From NCBI RefSeq assembly GCF_041103235.1, contig NZ_JBGCUN010000001.1, positions 2,604,001 to 2,668,000 on the forward strand: 64,000 bases of DNA, in the 5' to 3' direction. Of the stretch, positions 27,620-36,280 are shown piece by piece (position 1 is the first letter of the stretch; every line of letters begins with the position of its first letter). Both the position numbers and the translations under genes were made by a program. A model generated the notes under the pieces. That model was not told the origin of the DNA and did not search any database. It saw only the letters and a list, made by a program, of their open reading frames with translations. This DNA is from Yoonia sp. R2331. GTDB taxonomy: Bacteria; Pseudomonadota; Alphaproteobacteria; Rhodobacterales; Rhodobacteraceae.

Positions 27620-29556
27620 AGAAACAGCAACGCGATACCGGCGAAAGCGCCCGTCGCATGTCGCGCCGGGCCTTGCTTTTGGGCTCTGTCCAATTGGGCA
27701 TCGTTGGCGTTTTGGGCTGGCGAATGCAGTCGATGCAAGTCGAACAAGCGGATCAGTTTCGCTTGTTGGCCGAGGAAAACCGCATCAACATCCGCCTGAT
27801 CCCACCAGCACGCGGGCTGATCTTTGACCGCAATGGCATGCCGCTTGCCGACAACGAACAGAATTACCGCGTCGTGATGGTCCGTGAAGACGCGGGCGAC
27901 GTGGAAGAAACGCTCGCCCGTTTGACCAAGCTGGTTGATATCCCACAAGAAACGCTCGATCGCGCGCTGGAGGAAATGTACCGCCGCTCGCCCTTTGTGC
28001 CCGTGACAATCGCGGACCGGCTCAAATGGGAAGACGTTGCCAAGATCAATATCAACGCCCCCGCCCTGCCCGGCATCACCGCAGAGGTCGGGCTGTCGCG
28101 CCACTATGCGCTAGGCGCGGATATCGCCCATGTCGTGGGCTACGTTGGCCCGGTCAGCGACTATGACCTCAGCCGGATCGACGATCAGGACCCGCTGCTG
28201 CAGATCCCGAAATTCCAGATTGGTAAGACCGGGGTCGAGAATAAGCTGGAACACACCCTGCGCGGTTCTGCCGGCACCAAGCGGATCGAAGTGAACGCCT
28301 TGGGCCGCGTGATGCGCGAACTTGACCGGCAAGAGGGCATTCCCGGCAAGGACATTCAGCTGACCCTTGATGCGCGGTTGCAGGCCTACGCGCAGGCGCG
28401 CATGGACGGCGAGAGCGCAGGCGCCGTTGTGATCGACCTTGAAGATGGTGATTTGCGCGCCATCGCCTCTGCCCCTGCGTTTGACCCAAACCTTTTTGTG
28501 CGCGGCATCTCGGTCAAGGATTGGACTGACCTGAACGAAAACAAATATCGTCCGTTGGCCGCCAAGGCCGCCCAAGGGACCTATCCGCCCGGCTCGACCT
28601 TCAAGATGGTGACTGCACTGGCCGCGCTGGAAGATGGGGTGATCAGCCCCGAGGAAACGGTCTATTGCCCCGGCCATACCGATGTCGCAGGCCTGCGATT
28701 CCACTGCTGGAAGCGCGCAGGCCACGGCAACATTAACTTCCACGAAAGCCTCAAGCAGTCCTGCGACTGCTATTATTACGATATTTCCCAAAGGGTTGGG
28801 ATCGACAAGATGGCCGAAATGGCGCGCAAGCTGGGGTTGGGGACCAAGCACGATCTGCCGATCTCTGCCGTGGCGCAAGGTCTTGCCCCTGACAAAGCGT
28901 GGAAGCGCGACGTGCGCAATGAGGATTGGCGCATCGGCGACACGGTCAACGCCTCGATCGGTCAGGGCTACGTGCTTAGCTCGCCTTTGCAATTGGCGGT
29001 GATGACCGCGCGACTTGCGACCGGGCGCAGTGTCACGCCGCGTTTGATCAAATCTGTTGATGGCGTCGAAGCCCCCAGCGGTCGCGGGGAAAGCCTCGGC
29101 CTGAATGAAAACAACCTGCGCCGGATGCGGCAGTCGATGAATGATGTGTCCAACCACCGGCGCGGCACCGCTTACCGGTCCCGGATCATTGCCGATGGGA
29201 TGCGCATGGCGGGCAAAACCGGCACCAGTCAGGTGCGACGCATCACGGCGGAGGAACGCGCGCGCGGTGTGACCCGCAACGAGGACCTGCCTTGGGAACG
29301 CCGGGATCATGCGCTTTATGTGTCATTTGCGCCGGTCGAAAACCCACGCTTTGCCATCGCCGTTGTCGTTGAACATGGTGGCGGCGGATCCAAGGCCGCG
29401 GCCCCCATTGCGCGCGATATCATGTTGCAGGCGCTCTATGATGGAGAGCCCCCGCTGGATGCTTACCCCAGCGCCGACCGCGCCCGCATTGCCGAGCAAC
29501 AGGAACGCATCCGCGCCCGGATTGCTGCTGCCAATGAAGGTAGCGACCGGGCATGA
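27616..29556 (+). CDS. mrdA: penicillin-binding protein 2
   Basis: A class B transpeptidase that cross-links peptidoglycan during elongation. The protein has 646 residues with one membrane anchor near residues 20-36, the dimerisation domain (PPARGLIFDRNGMPLADNEQ) and the transpeptidase motifs YPPGSTFKM (SxxK), QSCDCYYYD (SxN position) and AGKTGTSQ (KTG). The ATG at 27616 overlaps the mreD stop; the longer frame starts inside mreD. It acts with RodA, encoded next. Confidence 0.96.
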   Translation: MKKQQRDTGESARRMSRRALLLGSVQLGIVGVLGWRMQSMQVEQADQFRLLAEENRINIRLIPPARGLIFDRNGMPLADNEQNYRVVMVREDAGDVEETLARLTKLVDIPQETLDRALEEMYRRSPFVPVTIADRLKWEDVAKININAPALPGITAEVGLSRHYALGADIAHVVGYVGPVSDYDLSRIDDQDPLLQIPKFQIGKTGVENKLEHTLRGSAGTKRIEVNALGRVMRELDRQEGIPGKDIQLTLDARLQAYAQARMDGESAGAVVIDLEDGDLRAIASAPAFDPNLFVRGISVKDWTDLNENKYRPLAAKAAQGTYPPGSTFKMVTALAALEDGVISPEETVYCPGHTDVAGLRFHCWKRAGHGNINFHESLKQSCDCYYYDISQRVGIDKMAEMARKLGLGTKHDLPISAVAQGLAPDKAWKRDVRNEDWRIGDTVNASIGQGYVLSSPLQLAVMTARLATGRSVTPRLIKSVDGVEAPSGRGESLGLNENNLRRMRQSMNDVSNHRRGTAYRSRIIADGMRMAGKTGTSQVRRITAEERARGVTRNEDLPWERRDHALYVSFAPVENPRFAIAVVVEHGGGGSKAAAPIARDIMLQALYDGEPPLDAYPSADRARIAEQQERIRARIAAANEGSDRA

Positions 29557-30692
29557 GCTATCTTGAGTATAACACCAAATATGTGCCCACCGGCTTTCGC
29601 AAACTGGCCTATCTGAACTGGCCCGTGATCCTGCTTTTGACGGCTGTCGCCTGCTTTGGTTTTCTGATGCTGTATTCCGTGGCAGGCGGGTCTGTGACCC
29701 CGTGGATGGAACCGCAGGTCAAACGCTTTGGCCTTGGCATGGCACTGATGCTCTTTGTGGCGATGGTGCCGATCTGGTTCTGGCGCAATATGGCCGTGCT
29801 GGCCTATTTGGTATCACTTCTGTTGTTGATCGCGGTGGAATTTGTCGGGGTTGAACGCAACGGGTCGCAACGCTGGATCGATCTGGGACCGATGGATTTG
29901 CAGCCGTCGGAATTGGCCAAGATCACATTAGTCATGCTGCTGGCGGCCTACTACGACTGGCTGCCATTGAACCGCACATCACGGCCCTTCTGGGTGTTTC
30001 TGCCGGTCTGCCTAATCCTGATCCCGACCTATCTGGTGCTAAGCCAGCCGGACCTTGGCACCTCTTTGCTTTTGCTGATGGGTGGCGGTGCGATGATGTT
30101 TTTTGCCGGTGTTCATTGGGCCTATTTCGCCACCGTGATCACGGCGGGCGTCTCTGGGATTGTGGCTGTGTTCCAGTCACGCGGCACCACGTGGCAATTG
30201 CTGAAGGACTACCAATTCCGCCGCATCGACACCTTTATTGACCCCGCAAACGACCCACTTGGGGCGGGCTATCACATCACGCAGGCCAAGATCGCCCTTG
30301 GCTCTGGTGGATTGACGGGGCGTGGGTTCATGCAAGGCACGCAAAGCCGGTTGAACTTTCTGCCTGAAAAACACACCGACTTCATCTTCACGACATTGGC
30401 CGAGGAATTCGGATTTGTCGGGGCCGCCGCCCTACTGGCGCTTTATCTGCTGATCATCCTGTTTTGCGTGGTCAGTGCGATCACAAATCGCGACCGGTTT
30501 TCGGCTCTGTTGACGCTTGGCGTTGCGACGACCTTTTTCCTGTTCTTCTCGGTCAACATGGCGATGGTCACAGGCTTGGCACCTGTAGTAGGTGTGCCCT
30601 TGCCACTGGTCAGCTACGGCGGATCAGCAATGTTGGTGCTGATGGTCGCATTTGGCCTTGTGCAATCCGCTCACGTCCATAAACCACGCTGA
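29553..30692 (+). CDS. rodA: peptidoglycan glycosyltransferase RodA
   Basis: A SEDS-family polymerase of glycan strands in the inner membrane, partner of PBP2. The 379 residues contain about ten membrane helices and the family segments RNGSQRWIDLGPMDLQPSE and LPEKHTDFIFTTLAEEFGFV. The catalytic-region Asp is within EKHTDFIF. The ATG overlaps the mrdA stop, and the stop overlaps the next gene by one base. Confidence 0.96.
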   Translation: MSYLEYNTKYVPTGFRKLAYLNWPVILLLTAVACFGFLMLYSVAGGSVTPWMEPQVKRFGLGMALMLFVAMVPIWFWRNMAVLAYLVSLLLLIAVEFVGVERNGSQRWIDLGPMDLQPSELAKITLVMLLAAYYDWLPLNRTSRPFWVFLPVCLILIPTYLVLSQPDLGTSLLLLMGGGAMMFFAGVHWAYFATVITAGVSGIVAVFQSRGTTWQLLKDYQFRRIDTFIDPANDPLGAGYHITQAKIALGSGGLTGRGFMQGTQSRLNFLPEKHTDFIFTTLAEEFGFVGAAALLALYLLIILFCVVSAITNRDRFSALLTLGVATTFFLFFSVNMAMVTGLAPVVGVPLPLVSYGGSAMLVLMVAFGLVQSAHVHKPR

Positions 30693-31621
30693 TGATCAAC
30701 GTACTTTTCTCTGCCCCCGATGATGATTGGGTGATGTATCAGGACGCGCTGGAAACGGCCTTTGACACGGCTGGTCTTGACGTGACGCTCAGCCGCGATC
30801 ACGCGCCGGACCAGACCGACTATATCATCTTCACACCCACCGGCCCGATGTCCGATTTCACGCCCTTCACGCGGTGCAAGGCGGTGCTGGGCCTTTGGGC
30901 CGGTGTGGAAAGCATCGTCACAAACGAGACACTGACCCAGCCTCTTGCCCGCATGGTTGATGACAGCCTGACCCAAGGCATGGTCGAATGGGTTGTGGGC
31001 CACACGCTGCGGCATCATCTGGGACTGGATCGCCACATCACCGCGCCAGAGCCTGACTGGGACCCCGCGTTCCCGCCCCTGTCAAAAGATCGTCCCGTCA
31101 CCATTCTGGGCCTCGGCGCGCTTGGTGCGGCTTGTGGTCAGGCCTTGGCGCAGCTTGGCTTTCCGGTCACCGGGTGGTCACGGTCACCCAAGACAGTTGA
31201 CGGCGTTAGCTGCCTGTCCGGCCCTGATGTTCTGCTGGGCGCGCTTGGCACCGCACAGATCGTGGTGCTTTTGCTGCCGCTCACGGACGCGACCGAGAAT
31301 ATCATCAACGCCGAAACTCTCGCGGTTCTGCCCAAAGGTGCCGTGATCCTGAACCCTGGGCGCGGCGCACTGATTGATGACGATGCCCTGCTTGAAGCGC
31401 TGGACACCGGCCAGATCGGACACGCGACGCTTGATGTGTTCCGGACAGAGCCGTTGCCCCCCGAAAACCCCTTTTGGCATGACCCCAAAGTCACAGTGAC
31501 GCCGCACATCGCCTCTGTCACGCGGCCTGCGTCGGCTGCCAATGTGATCGCCGAAAACATCCGGCGCAGCGAAGCGGGTGAACCGTTGCTTAATCTGGTG
31601 GATCGCGCGGCGGGCTACTAA
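30692..31621 (+). CDS. glyoxylate/hydroxypyruvate reductase A-like D-2-hydroxyacid dehydrogenase
   Basis: Reduces 2-oxoacids such as glyoxylate or hydroxypyruvate with NAD(P)H. The 309 residues show the Rossmann motif LGLGALGAACGQAL near residue 140, LNPGRGALIDDDALLEAL, DVFRTEPLPPENPFW with the Glu, and TPHIASVT with the active-site His. It follows GhrA rather than the longer GhrB family. It overlaps rodA by one base, yet has no clear link to shape genes, so co-transcription may be accidental. Its stop overlaps the convergent SseB gene. Confidence 0.88.
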   Translation: MINVLFSAPDDDWVMYQDALETAFDTAGLDVTLSRDHAPDQTDYIIFTPTGPMSDFTPFTRCKAVLGLWAGVESIVTNETLTQPLARMVDDSLTQGMVEWVVGHTLRHHLGLDRHITAPEPDWDPAFPPLSKDRPVTILGLGALGAACGQALAQLGFPVTGWSRSPKTVDGVSCLSGPDVLLGALGTAQIVVLLLPLTDATENIINAETLAVLPKGAVILNPGRGALIDDDALLEALDTGQIGHATLDVFRTEPLPPENPFWHDPKVTVTPHIASVTRPASAANVIAENIRRSEAGEPLLNLVDRAAGY

Positions 31622-32400
31622 CGCAGCTTTGGCGGCTTTGCGGGGTCGGTCCCGGGGGCCACAGGTGCCAGCCGTTCGGCAGGCATCGGCAGATCGAACC
31701 GCAAACCGACCCGTCCCAACCGTGCGGCCATTTCGTCGGCAGCGCCGACGAACATCACATCCATCACCCCCGCTTCGATGCCCGAAAACCGCAGCGCCTC
31801 TCCGGCGGCGTTAGCAAGAGCCTGTTCTGCGCCCGCCTTGGCATCCACAAAGGCCAGAACGTGGCCCTTGCCGCCGTCCTCATAGGTGGCCGCAGCCAGA
31901 AAGGCATGACTTGCCAGTCCTGCTGCAATGGCAAGTTTCCGATCCAACCCAGTCACAACCTCTTCGGGCAGGCCACGCGGGACGTCGATGGCGACCAGAC
32001 GCGCCTCTTGTTCCTCGGGGGCGTGTTCCAACGTCTCAACCAGCCAATCCACCGCTTCGGCAGAGATCAGCATCGCAGAGGGTGCCACTTGCACATTCAG
32101 CGCCAGCCCAATCCCCTGCCCGGCCAACATCCCTGCCAGCGCGCGGCCCGGCAGACCGGCATAGGGCACAACGCGACCTGTGAAATCGGACAGGCGTTCC
32201 TCGCGGTCAAAGACCAGCGCATAGGAATTGCCCTCGATCTCAAAAAGTTCCGGCTCGATCTGATCGCCTTCAGGCTCTCCGGCCAGCAACAGAAACAACT
32301 CAGTATCGGCCAATCGTTCATGAAACCGCAGACGCGCGGCGTCATCATCGGGTGCGGATTGCATGGCGGCATGGGCCTGATCAAGATCGGTCAATGTCAT
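31618..32400 (-). CDS. SseB family protein
   Basis: A 260-residue protein with an N-terminal SseB domain (LDQAHAAMQSAPDDDAARLR, then GNSYALVFDREERLSDF) and a C-terminal region like SseB_C. In enteric bacteria SseB is linked to sulfurtransferase function and to serine sensitivity, but the activity is not established. Its start overlaps the end of the UDG-family gene by four bases. Confidence 0.85.
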   Translation of the reverse strand: MTLTDLDQAHAAMQSAPDDDAARLRFHERLADTELFLLLAGEPEGDQIEPELFEIEGNSYALVFDREERLSDFTGRVVPYAGLPGRALAGMLAGQGIGLALNVQVAPSAMLISAEAVDWLVETLEHAPEEQEARLVAIDVPRGLPEEVVTGLDRKLAIAAGLASHAFLAAATYEDGGKGHVLAFVDAKAGAEQALANAAGEALRFSGIEAGVMDVMFVGAADEMAARLGRVGLRFDLPMPAERLAPVAPGTDPAKPPKLR

Positions 32401-32978
32401 GTCAGCACCTCTTTTACCCGCGCGCGCAACACCGGCAACAGCTCATCTGAGAACCACGGATTGCGTTTGATCCACCCGGTATTGCGCCACGACGGATGAG
32501 GCAAGGGAAAGACGCGCGGCGCGTGATCACGCCACCCTTTCACCCGATCTGTCACACCCATCCGTGCGCCGAAATGCCAGTTCTGCGCATAGCCTCCGAT
32601 CAACAGGGTCATCGATGGGTCCGCGATCTGCGCCATCGCCTTGGCGCGCCATGTTGTGGCGCAAATCCTGGGCGGCGGAAGGTCCGACCCTTTGGCATCA
32701 TAGCCCGGAAAACAAAACGCCATCGGCAAAATTGCAATGCGGCTGCGGTCATAGAAGGTGTCACTGTCCAATCCCAACCAGTCCCGCAAACGGTCGCCCG
32801 AGGGGTCGTGAAAGGGGATACCCGCCTCGTGCACCCGCGCACCTGGGGCCTGCCCGGCGATCAAAATCCGGGCCGGACCTTCGAACCAGACGACCGGGCG
32901 CGGTGCATGCGCGGTTTGCGTCGCTGCGAAGCGATCTGCACACAATCGGCAGGCAGCGATGTCCTTGGTCAACGTCAT
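32397..32978 (-). CDS. uracil-DNA glycosylase family protein
   Basis: A 193-residue member of the uracil-DNA glycosylase superfamily. Motif 1 is AGQAPGARVHEAGIPF near residue 45 and motif 2 the HPSWRN near residue 165. CRLCADRF at the N-terminus may hold two of the cysteines that bind an Fe-S cluster in related enzymes. The likely start is the ATG at 32978 (MTLTKDIAACRLC). An upstream in-frame ATG at 33095 would add 39 residues without homology. It is coupled to the SseB gene. Confidence 0.85.
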   Translation of the reverse strand: MTLTKDIAACRLCADRFAATQTAHAPRPVVWFEGPARILIAGQAPGARVHEAGIPFHDPSGDRLRDWLGLDSDTFYDRSRIAILPMAFCFPGYDAKGSDLPPPRICATTWRAKAMAQIADPSMTLLIGGYAQNWHFGARMGVTDRVKGWRDHAPRVFPLPHPSWRNTGWIKRNPWFSDELLPVLRARVKEVLT

Positions 32979-33175
32979 ACCCGTCACTTTAAGCGCCGCA
33001 TAACCAAAGCAAAACCCACAGCACAACTTCGCTACAGGTTCCGAAATCGCAAGAATTGCCTGTTTTTGGACACACTCCTTTGGCATACTGCGCACAAAGG
33101 CACCCGGTTAGAGGCGCCCTTAACCAATTGTCGTGATAACAACCCGGCGACAGTCAGAGCGGATGAACAGGCCCG

Positions 33176-33835
33176 ATGTTGGAATTCCTCAACGTCTCAA
33201 AGTCCTTTTGGACCGGCACCCAGCGCAAGGTGATCCTTGACCGCGTGTCGTTTCGCGTGGAACTGGGCAATTCGCTGGGCATTCTGGCCCCCAATGGCAC
33301 TGGCAAGACGACGCTGATCAACATGATGGCCGGACTTGAAAAACCGGACGAAGGCACGATCACCCGGGGCTGCCGCATCTCTTTCCCGCTGGGCTTCATG
33401 GGCGGTGTCGTAAATCGCCACACGGGCCGCGAAAACGCGCGCTATATTGCGCAGCTTTATGGTCTGGATGCCGACTATGTCGAGGCGTTCAGCCGCTGGA
33501 TGAGCGGGATCGCCGAATACTTTGACATGCCCATCGGCACCTATAGCCAGGGTATGCGCGCGCGATTTACCTTTTCGCTGATGCTGGCGCTTGATTTCGA
33601 CATCTACCTGATTGACGAAGGCATGCCAGCCACAACAGACGTCGAATTCAACCGCAAGGCAGGCGAAGTTCTGCGCGAAAGACTGGAAACCACAACGGTG
33701 ATCATTGTGTCCCATCAGGCCGAGACGTTAGAACGGTTCGCACGGTCTGCGGCGGTGCTGAAAGATGGGCGCCTGACAATGTTTGACACCTTGGAAGAGG
33801 CAAAGCAGCTTTATGACTACCAAACCCAAGGCTAA
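33176..33835 (+). CDS. kpsT: capsular polysaccharide export ATPase (KpsT-like)
   Basis: An ABC ATPase that powers export of capsule polysaccharide. Its 219 residues include Walker A as APNGTGKTT near residue 38, YSQGMRARFTFSLMLALDFD (signature SQGMRAR) and YLIDEGMPATTD as Walker B with the Glu. This is the short KpsT/Wzt/CtrD type. The KpsE-like gene overlaps by 23 bases, followed by kdsA for Kdo synthesis. No KpsM permease is beside it. Confidence 0.9.
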   Translation: MLEFLNVSKSFWTGTQRKVILDRVSFRVELGNSLGILAPNGTGKTTLINMMAGLEKPDEGTITRGCRISFPLGFMGGVVNRHTGRENARYIAQLYGLDADYVEAFSRWMSGIAEYFDMPIGTYSQGMRARFTFSLMLALDFDIYLIDEGMPATTDVEFNRKAGEVLRERLETTTVIIVSHQAETLERFARSAAVLKDGRLTMFDTLEEAKQLYDYQTQG

Positions 33836-35390
33836 GAAATTCCGCATTCGCCGCGGCGAAGGTCCGGGCGCTGGCAACGCCGCCACCCCGAAGGCATCAG
33901 CGGCGGATGGGCCATCGCCTGCGGCTGAAAAGGCCCAGTCGATTGACGCGATCCGGCAAGAGGGTCTGACAGGTCGGCAACTGCGCATGGCCCGCCGGGT
34001 GGCGCAAAAGAACGGCATCGCTGCTACGTCCGACTTTGACGCCGTGCGTCAGTTGCGCGCGGCAGGTGTTGATCCATTCCAGCAATCCACAATCCTTGAA
34101 CTTGTGGCCCCAAAGGGCGGCACTGATGCGCCCGGCGCAGCCAAGGGCAATGTGCCGTCCAAGTCCCGTGTGCAATTGCCGCAAACAGTGCCGCAAAAAC
34201 CTGACAATCTGCCCTCGACCGAACGCGCCGCACCGGCAGACAATCGCGCGGCAGAGATCCTTGCGATCCAGCGCGACATCGCCAAACGCCGCCGTCGCAA
34301 GCTGGCGCTTTTGGGGATGCGGCTATCGATCTTTGTGTTGCTTCCAACGTTCCTTGTTGGCTGGTACTACATGCTGATCGCGACGCCGATGTATGCCACC
34401 AATTCGGAGTTCGTGATCCAGCAAGCTGAATCCGGGCAAGCACCCGGCGGGCTGGGCGGTCTGTTTCAAGGCACATCAATGGCCACCCAGCAGGACAGCA
34501 TCGCGGTGCAATCCTATCTGGAAAGCCGTGCTGCCATGGTCCGGTTGGACGAAGAACACGGGTTCAAAGCGCATTTCAGCAACCCCGACATCGATCCCAT
34601 TCAACGGCTTGACGCGGACGCCACCAATGAGGCGGCGTTCAAGGTGTATTCTGACCGCGTCAACATCAGCTATGACCCGACCGAAGGTATCGTGCGGATG
34701 GAAGTCGTGGCCGCTGACCCCGAAACCAGCCAGACCTATTCCAACGCGCTGATCAGCTACGCCGAAGAACAGGTCGACCAGCTAACTCAGCGGCCCCGTG
34801 ATGCCGCAATGGCTGGCGCGCGGGAGAATTATCAAAACGCCGAAGACCGTCGCACAGCCGCACTTGAAGAGCTGTTGCGCATTCAGGAAGAGTTTTCCGT
34901 GATCGACGTCACCGGGGAAACTGGCGCTTTAACGGCACAGATTTCGGCATTGGAACAGCAGCGCCAGCAGTTGCAACTGACATTGTCCGAACGGCTGAAC
35001 GTCGCGCGGCCCAATCAGGCGCAGGTTGACGCGCTCCGCGGCCAGATCGCCAATATCGAAACGCTGATTGACGATCTGCGCAATCAGATGACCGCATCTG
35101 GCGAAGGCACGTCGCTGGCCGTCCGCAACACAGAGTTGCGGCTGGCCGAAGAAAACTACCAGTTTCAGACCTTGCAGGTGCAGGCCGCCCTGACCCAGAT
35201 GGAGGCCGCCCAGATTGAGGCGAACCGTCAGGTGCGCTATCTGTCGCTGGGTGTTGAACCTGTCGCCCCGGATGAGGCGACTTACCCGCGCGCGTTTGAA
35301 AACACGATCCTTGCCTTCCTGATCTTTGCAGGTGCCTATCTGATGCTCTCCATCACGTCCTCCATCCTGCGCGAACAGGTCACATCATGA
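33813..35390 (+). CDS. capsule polysaccharide export inner-membrane protein (KpsE/CtrB-like)
   Basis: A 525-residue Wzz/GumC-fold protein. Two membrane helices (about residues 165-187 and 495-515) flank a periplasmic region rich in coiled coil, e.g. LEQQRQQLQLTLSERL. That is the shape of KpsE and CtrB, which bridge the inner-membrane exporter to the outer-membrane channel. The cytoplasmic N-terminus is about 160 residues and Lys/Arg/Ala/Pro-rich, much longer than in KpsE. The start is the ATG inside the kpsT end. Its stop overlaps kdsA. Confidence 0.85.
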   Translation: MTTKPKAKKFRIRRGEGPGAGNAATPKASAADGPSPAAEKAQSIDAIRQEGLTGRQLRMARRVAQKNGIAATSDFDAVRQLRAAGVDPFQQSTILELVAPKGGTDAPGAAKGNVPSKSRVQLPQTVPQKPDNLPSTERAAPADNRAAEILAIQRDIAKRRRRKLALLGMRLSIFVLLPTFLVGWYYMLIATPMYATNSEFVIQQAESGQAPGGLGGLFQGTSMATQQDSIAVQSYLESRAAMVRLDEEHGFKAHFSNPDIDPIQRLDADATNEAAFKVYSDRVNISYDPTEGIVRMEVVAADPETSQTYSNALISYAEEQVDQLTQRPRDAAMAGARENYQNAEDRRTAALEELLRIQEEFSVIDVTGETGALTAQISALEQQRQQLQLTLSERLNVARPNQAQVDALRGQIANIETLIDDLRNQMTASGEGTSLAVRNTELRLAEENYQFQTLQVQAALTQMEAAQIEANRQVRYLSLGVEPVAPDEATYPRAFENTILAFLIFAGAYLMLSITSSILREQVTS

Positions 35391-36220
35391 TCGACGTCAA
35401 TATCGGTGACCTGACGGTCAGCAACGACCGCCCGCTTTTGGTCATCGCGGGTCCCTGCCAGCTTGAAAGCACCGATCACGCGCTGATGATTGCCTCTGAA
35501 ATGGCGCAGGTTTGCGCGGATGCGGGCGCACAGTTCGTCTTCAAGGGAAGCTATGACAAGGCAAACCGCACATCGCTTTCGGGCAAACGCGGCCTTGGCA
35601 TGGATGAAGGCCTGAAGGTCATGCAGACCGTGAAAGATCAGATTGGTTGTCCAACGCTGACCGATGTTCATGCCCCAGACCATTGCGCCACCGTGGCCGA
35701 GGTTGTGGACGTCATGCAAATTCCGGCATTCCTGTGCCGCCAGACCGATCTGTTGCTGGCCGCAGGCGAAACCGGTGCTGTGATCAATGTCAAAAAGGGT
35801 CAGTTTCTCGCCCCTTGGGAATTCCTGAACGTGATCCCAAAAGTCGAAAGCACCGGCAATAAGCGTATCTTGCTGACCGAACGCGGCGTATCCTTTGGTT
35901 ACAACACGCTGGTGGCCGATATGCGCAGTTTGCCAACAATGGCAACCTCCGGTTATCCGGTGGTGATGGACGCCACCCATTCGGTGCAACAACCCGGCGG
36001 CCAAGGCGGCAGTTCCGGCGGCCAGCGCGAATTTGCACCCGTCATGGCCCGTGCGGCGGTGTCACTTGGTATCGCGGCGGTCTTCATCGAAACCCACGAA
36101 GACCCCGACAATGCCCCCTCTGACGGGCCCAACATGATCCCCCTGCCGCAGATGCGCGCCCTTGTGCACAGCCTGATGGGCTTTGACGCGCTGGCCAAGG
36201 CGGACCCGCTGCGCGTCTGA
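35387..36220 (+). CDS. kdsA: 3-deoxy-8-phosphooctulonate synthase
   Basis: Makes Kdo-8-phosphate from arabinose-5-phosphate and PEP, for lipopolysaccharide core and possibly a Kdo-linked capsule anchor. The 277-residue barrel has GPCQLES near residue 22, GSYDKANRTS near 58 and MDATHSVQQPGG in the middle, all standard KdsA motifs. It is coupled to the KpsE-like gene by a four-base overlap. The shared operon supports a role in capsule assembly. Confidence 0.95.
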   Translation: MIDVNIGDLTVSNDRPLLVIAGPCQLESTDHALMIASEMAQVCADAGAQFVFKGSYDKANRTSLSGKRGLGMDEGLKVMQTVKDQIGCPTLTDVHAPDHCATVAEVVDVMQIPAFLCRQTDLLLAAGETGAVINVKKGQFLAPWEFLNVIPKVESTGNKRILLTERGVSFGYNTLVADMRSLPTMATSGYPVVMDATHSVQQPGGQGGSSGGQREFAPVMARAAVSLGIAAVFIETHEDPDNAPSDGPNMIPLPQMRALVHSLMGFDALAKADPLRV

Positions 36221-36280
36221 CAGGGCTTTCCCAAATTGCACAATCGCCCTAGTCTGCGTCAAAATTGACCGGGACGATTG

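Noticed and set aside
28111-29310. 399-codon frame antisense to mrdA
   Set aside because: It lies wholly inside a firmly identified PBP2 gene, has no motif and mirrors codon bias.
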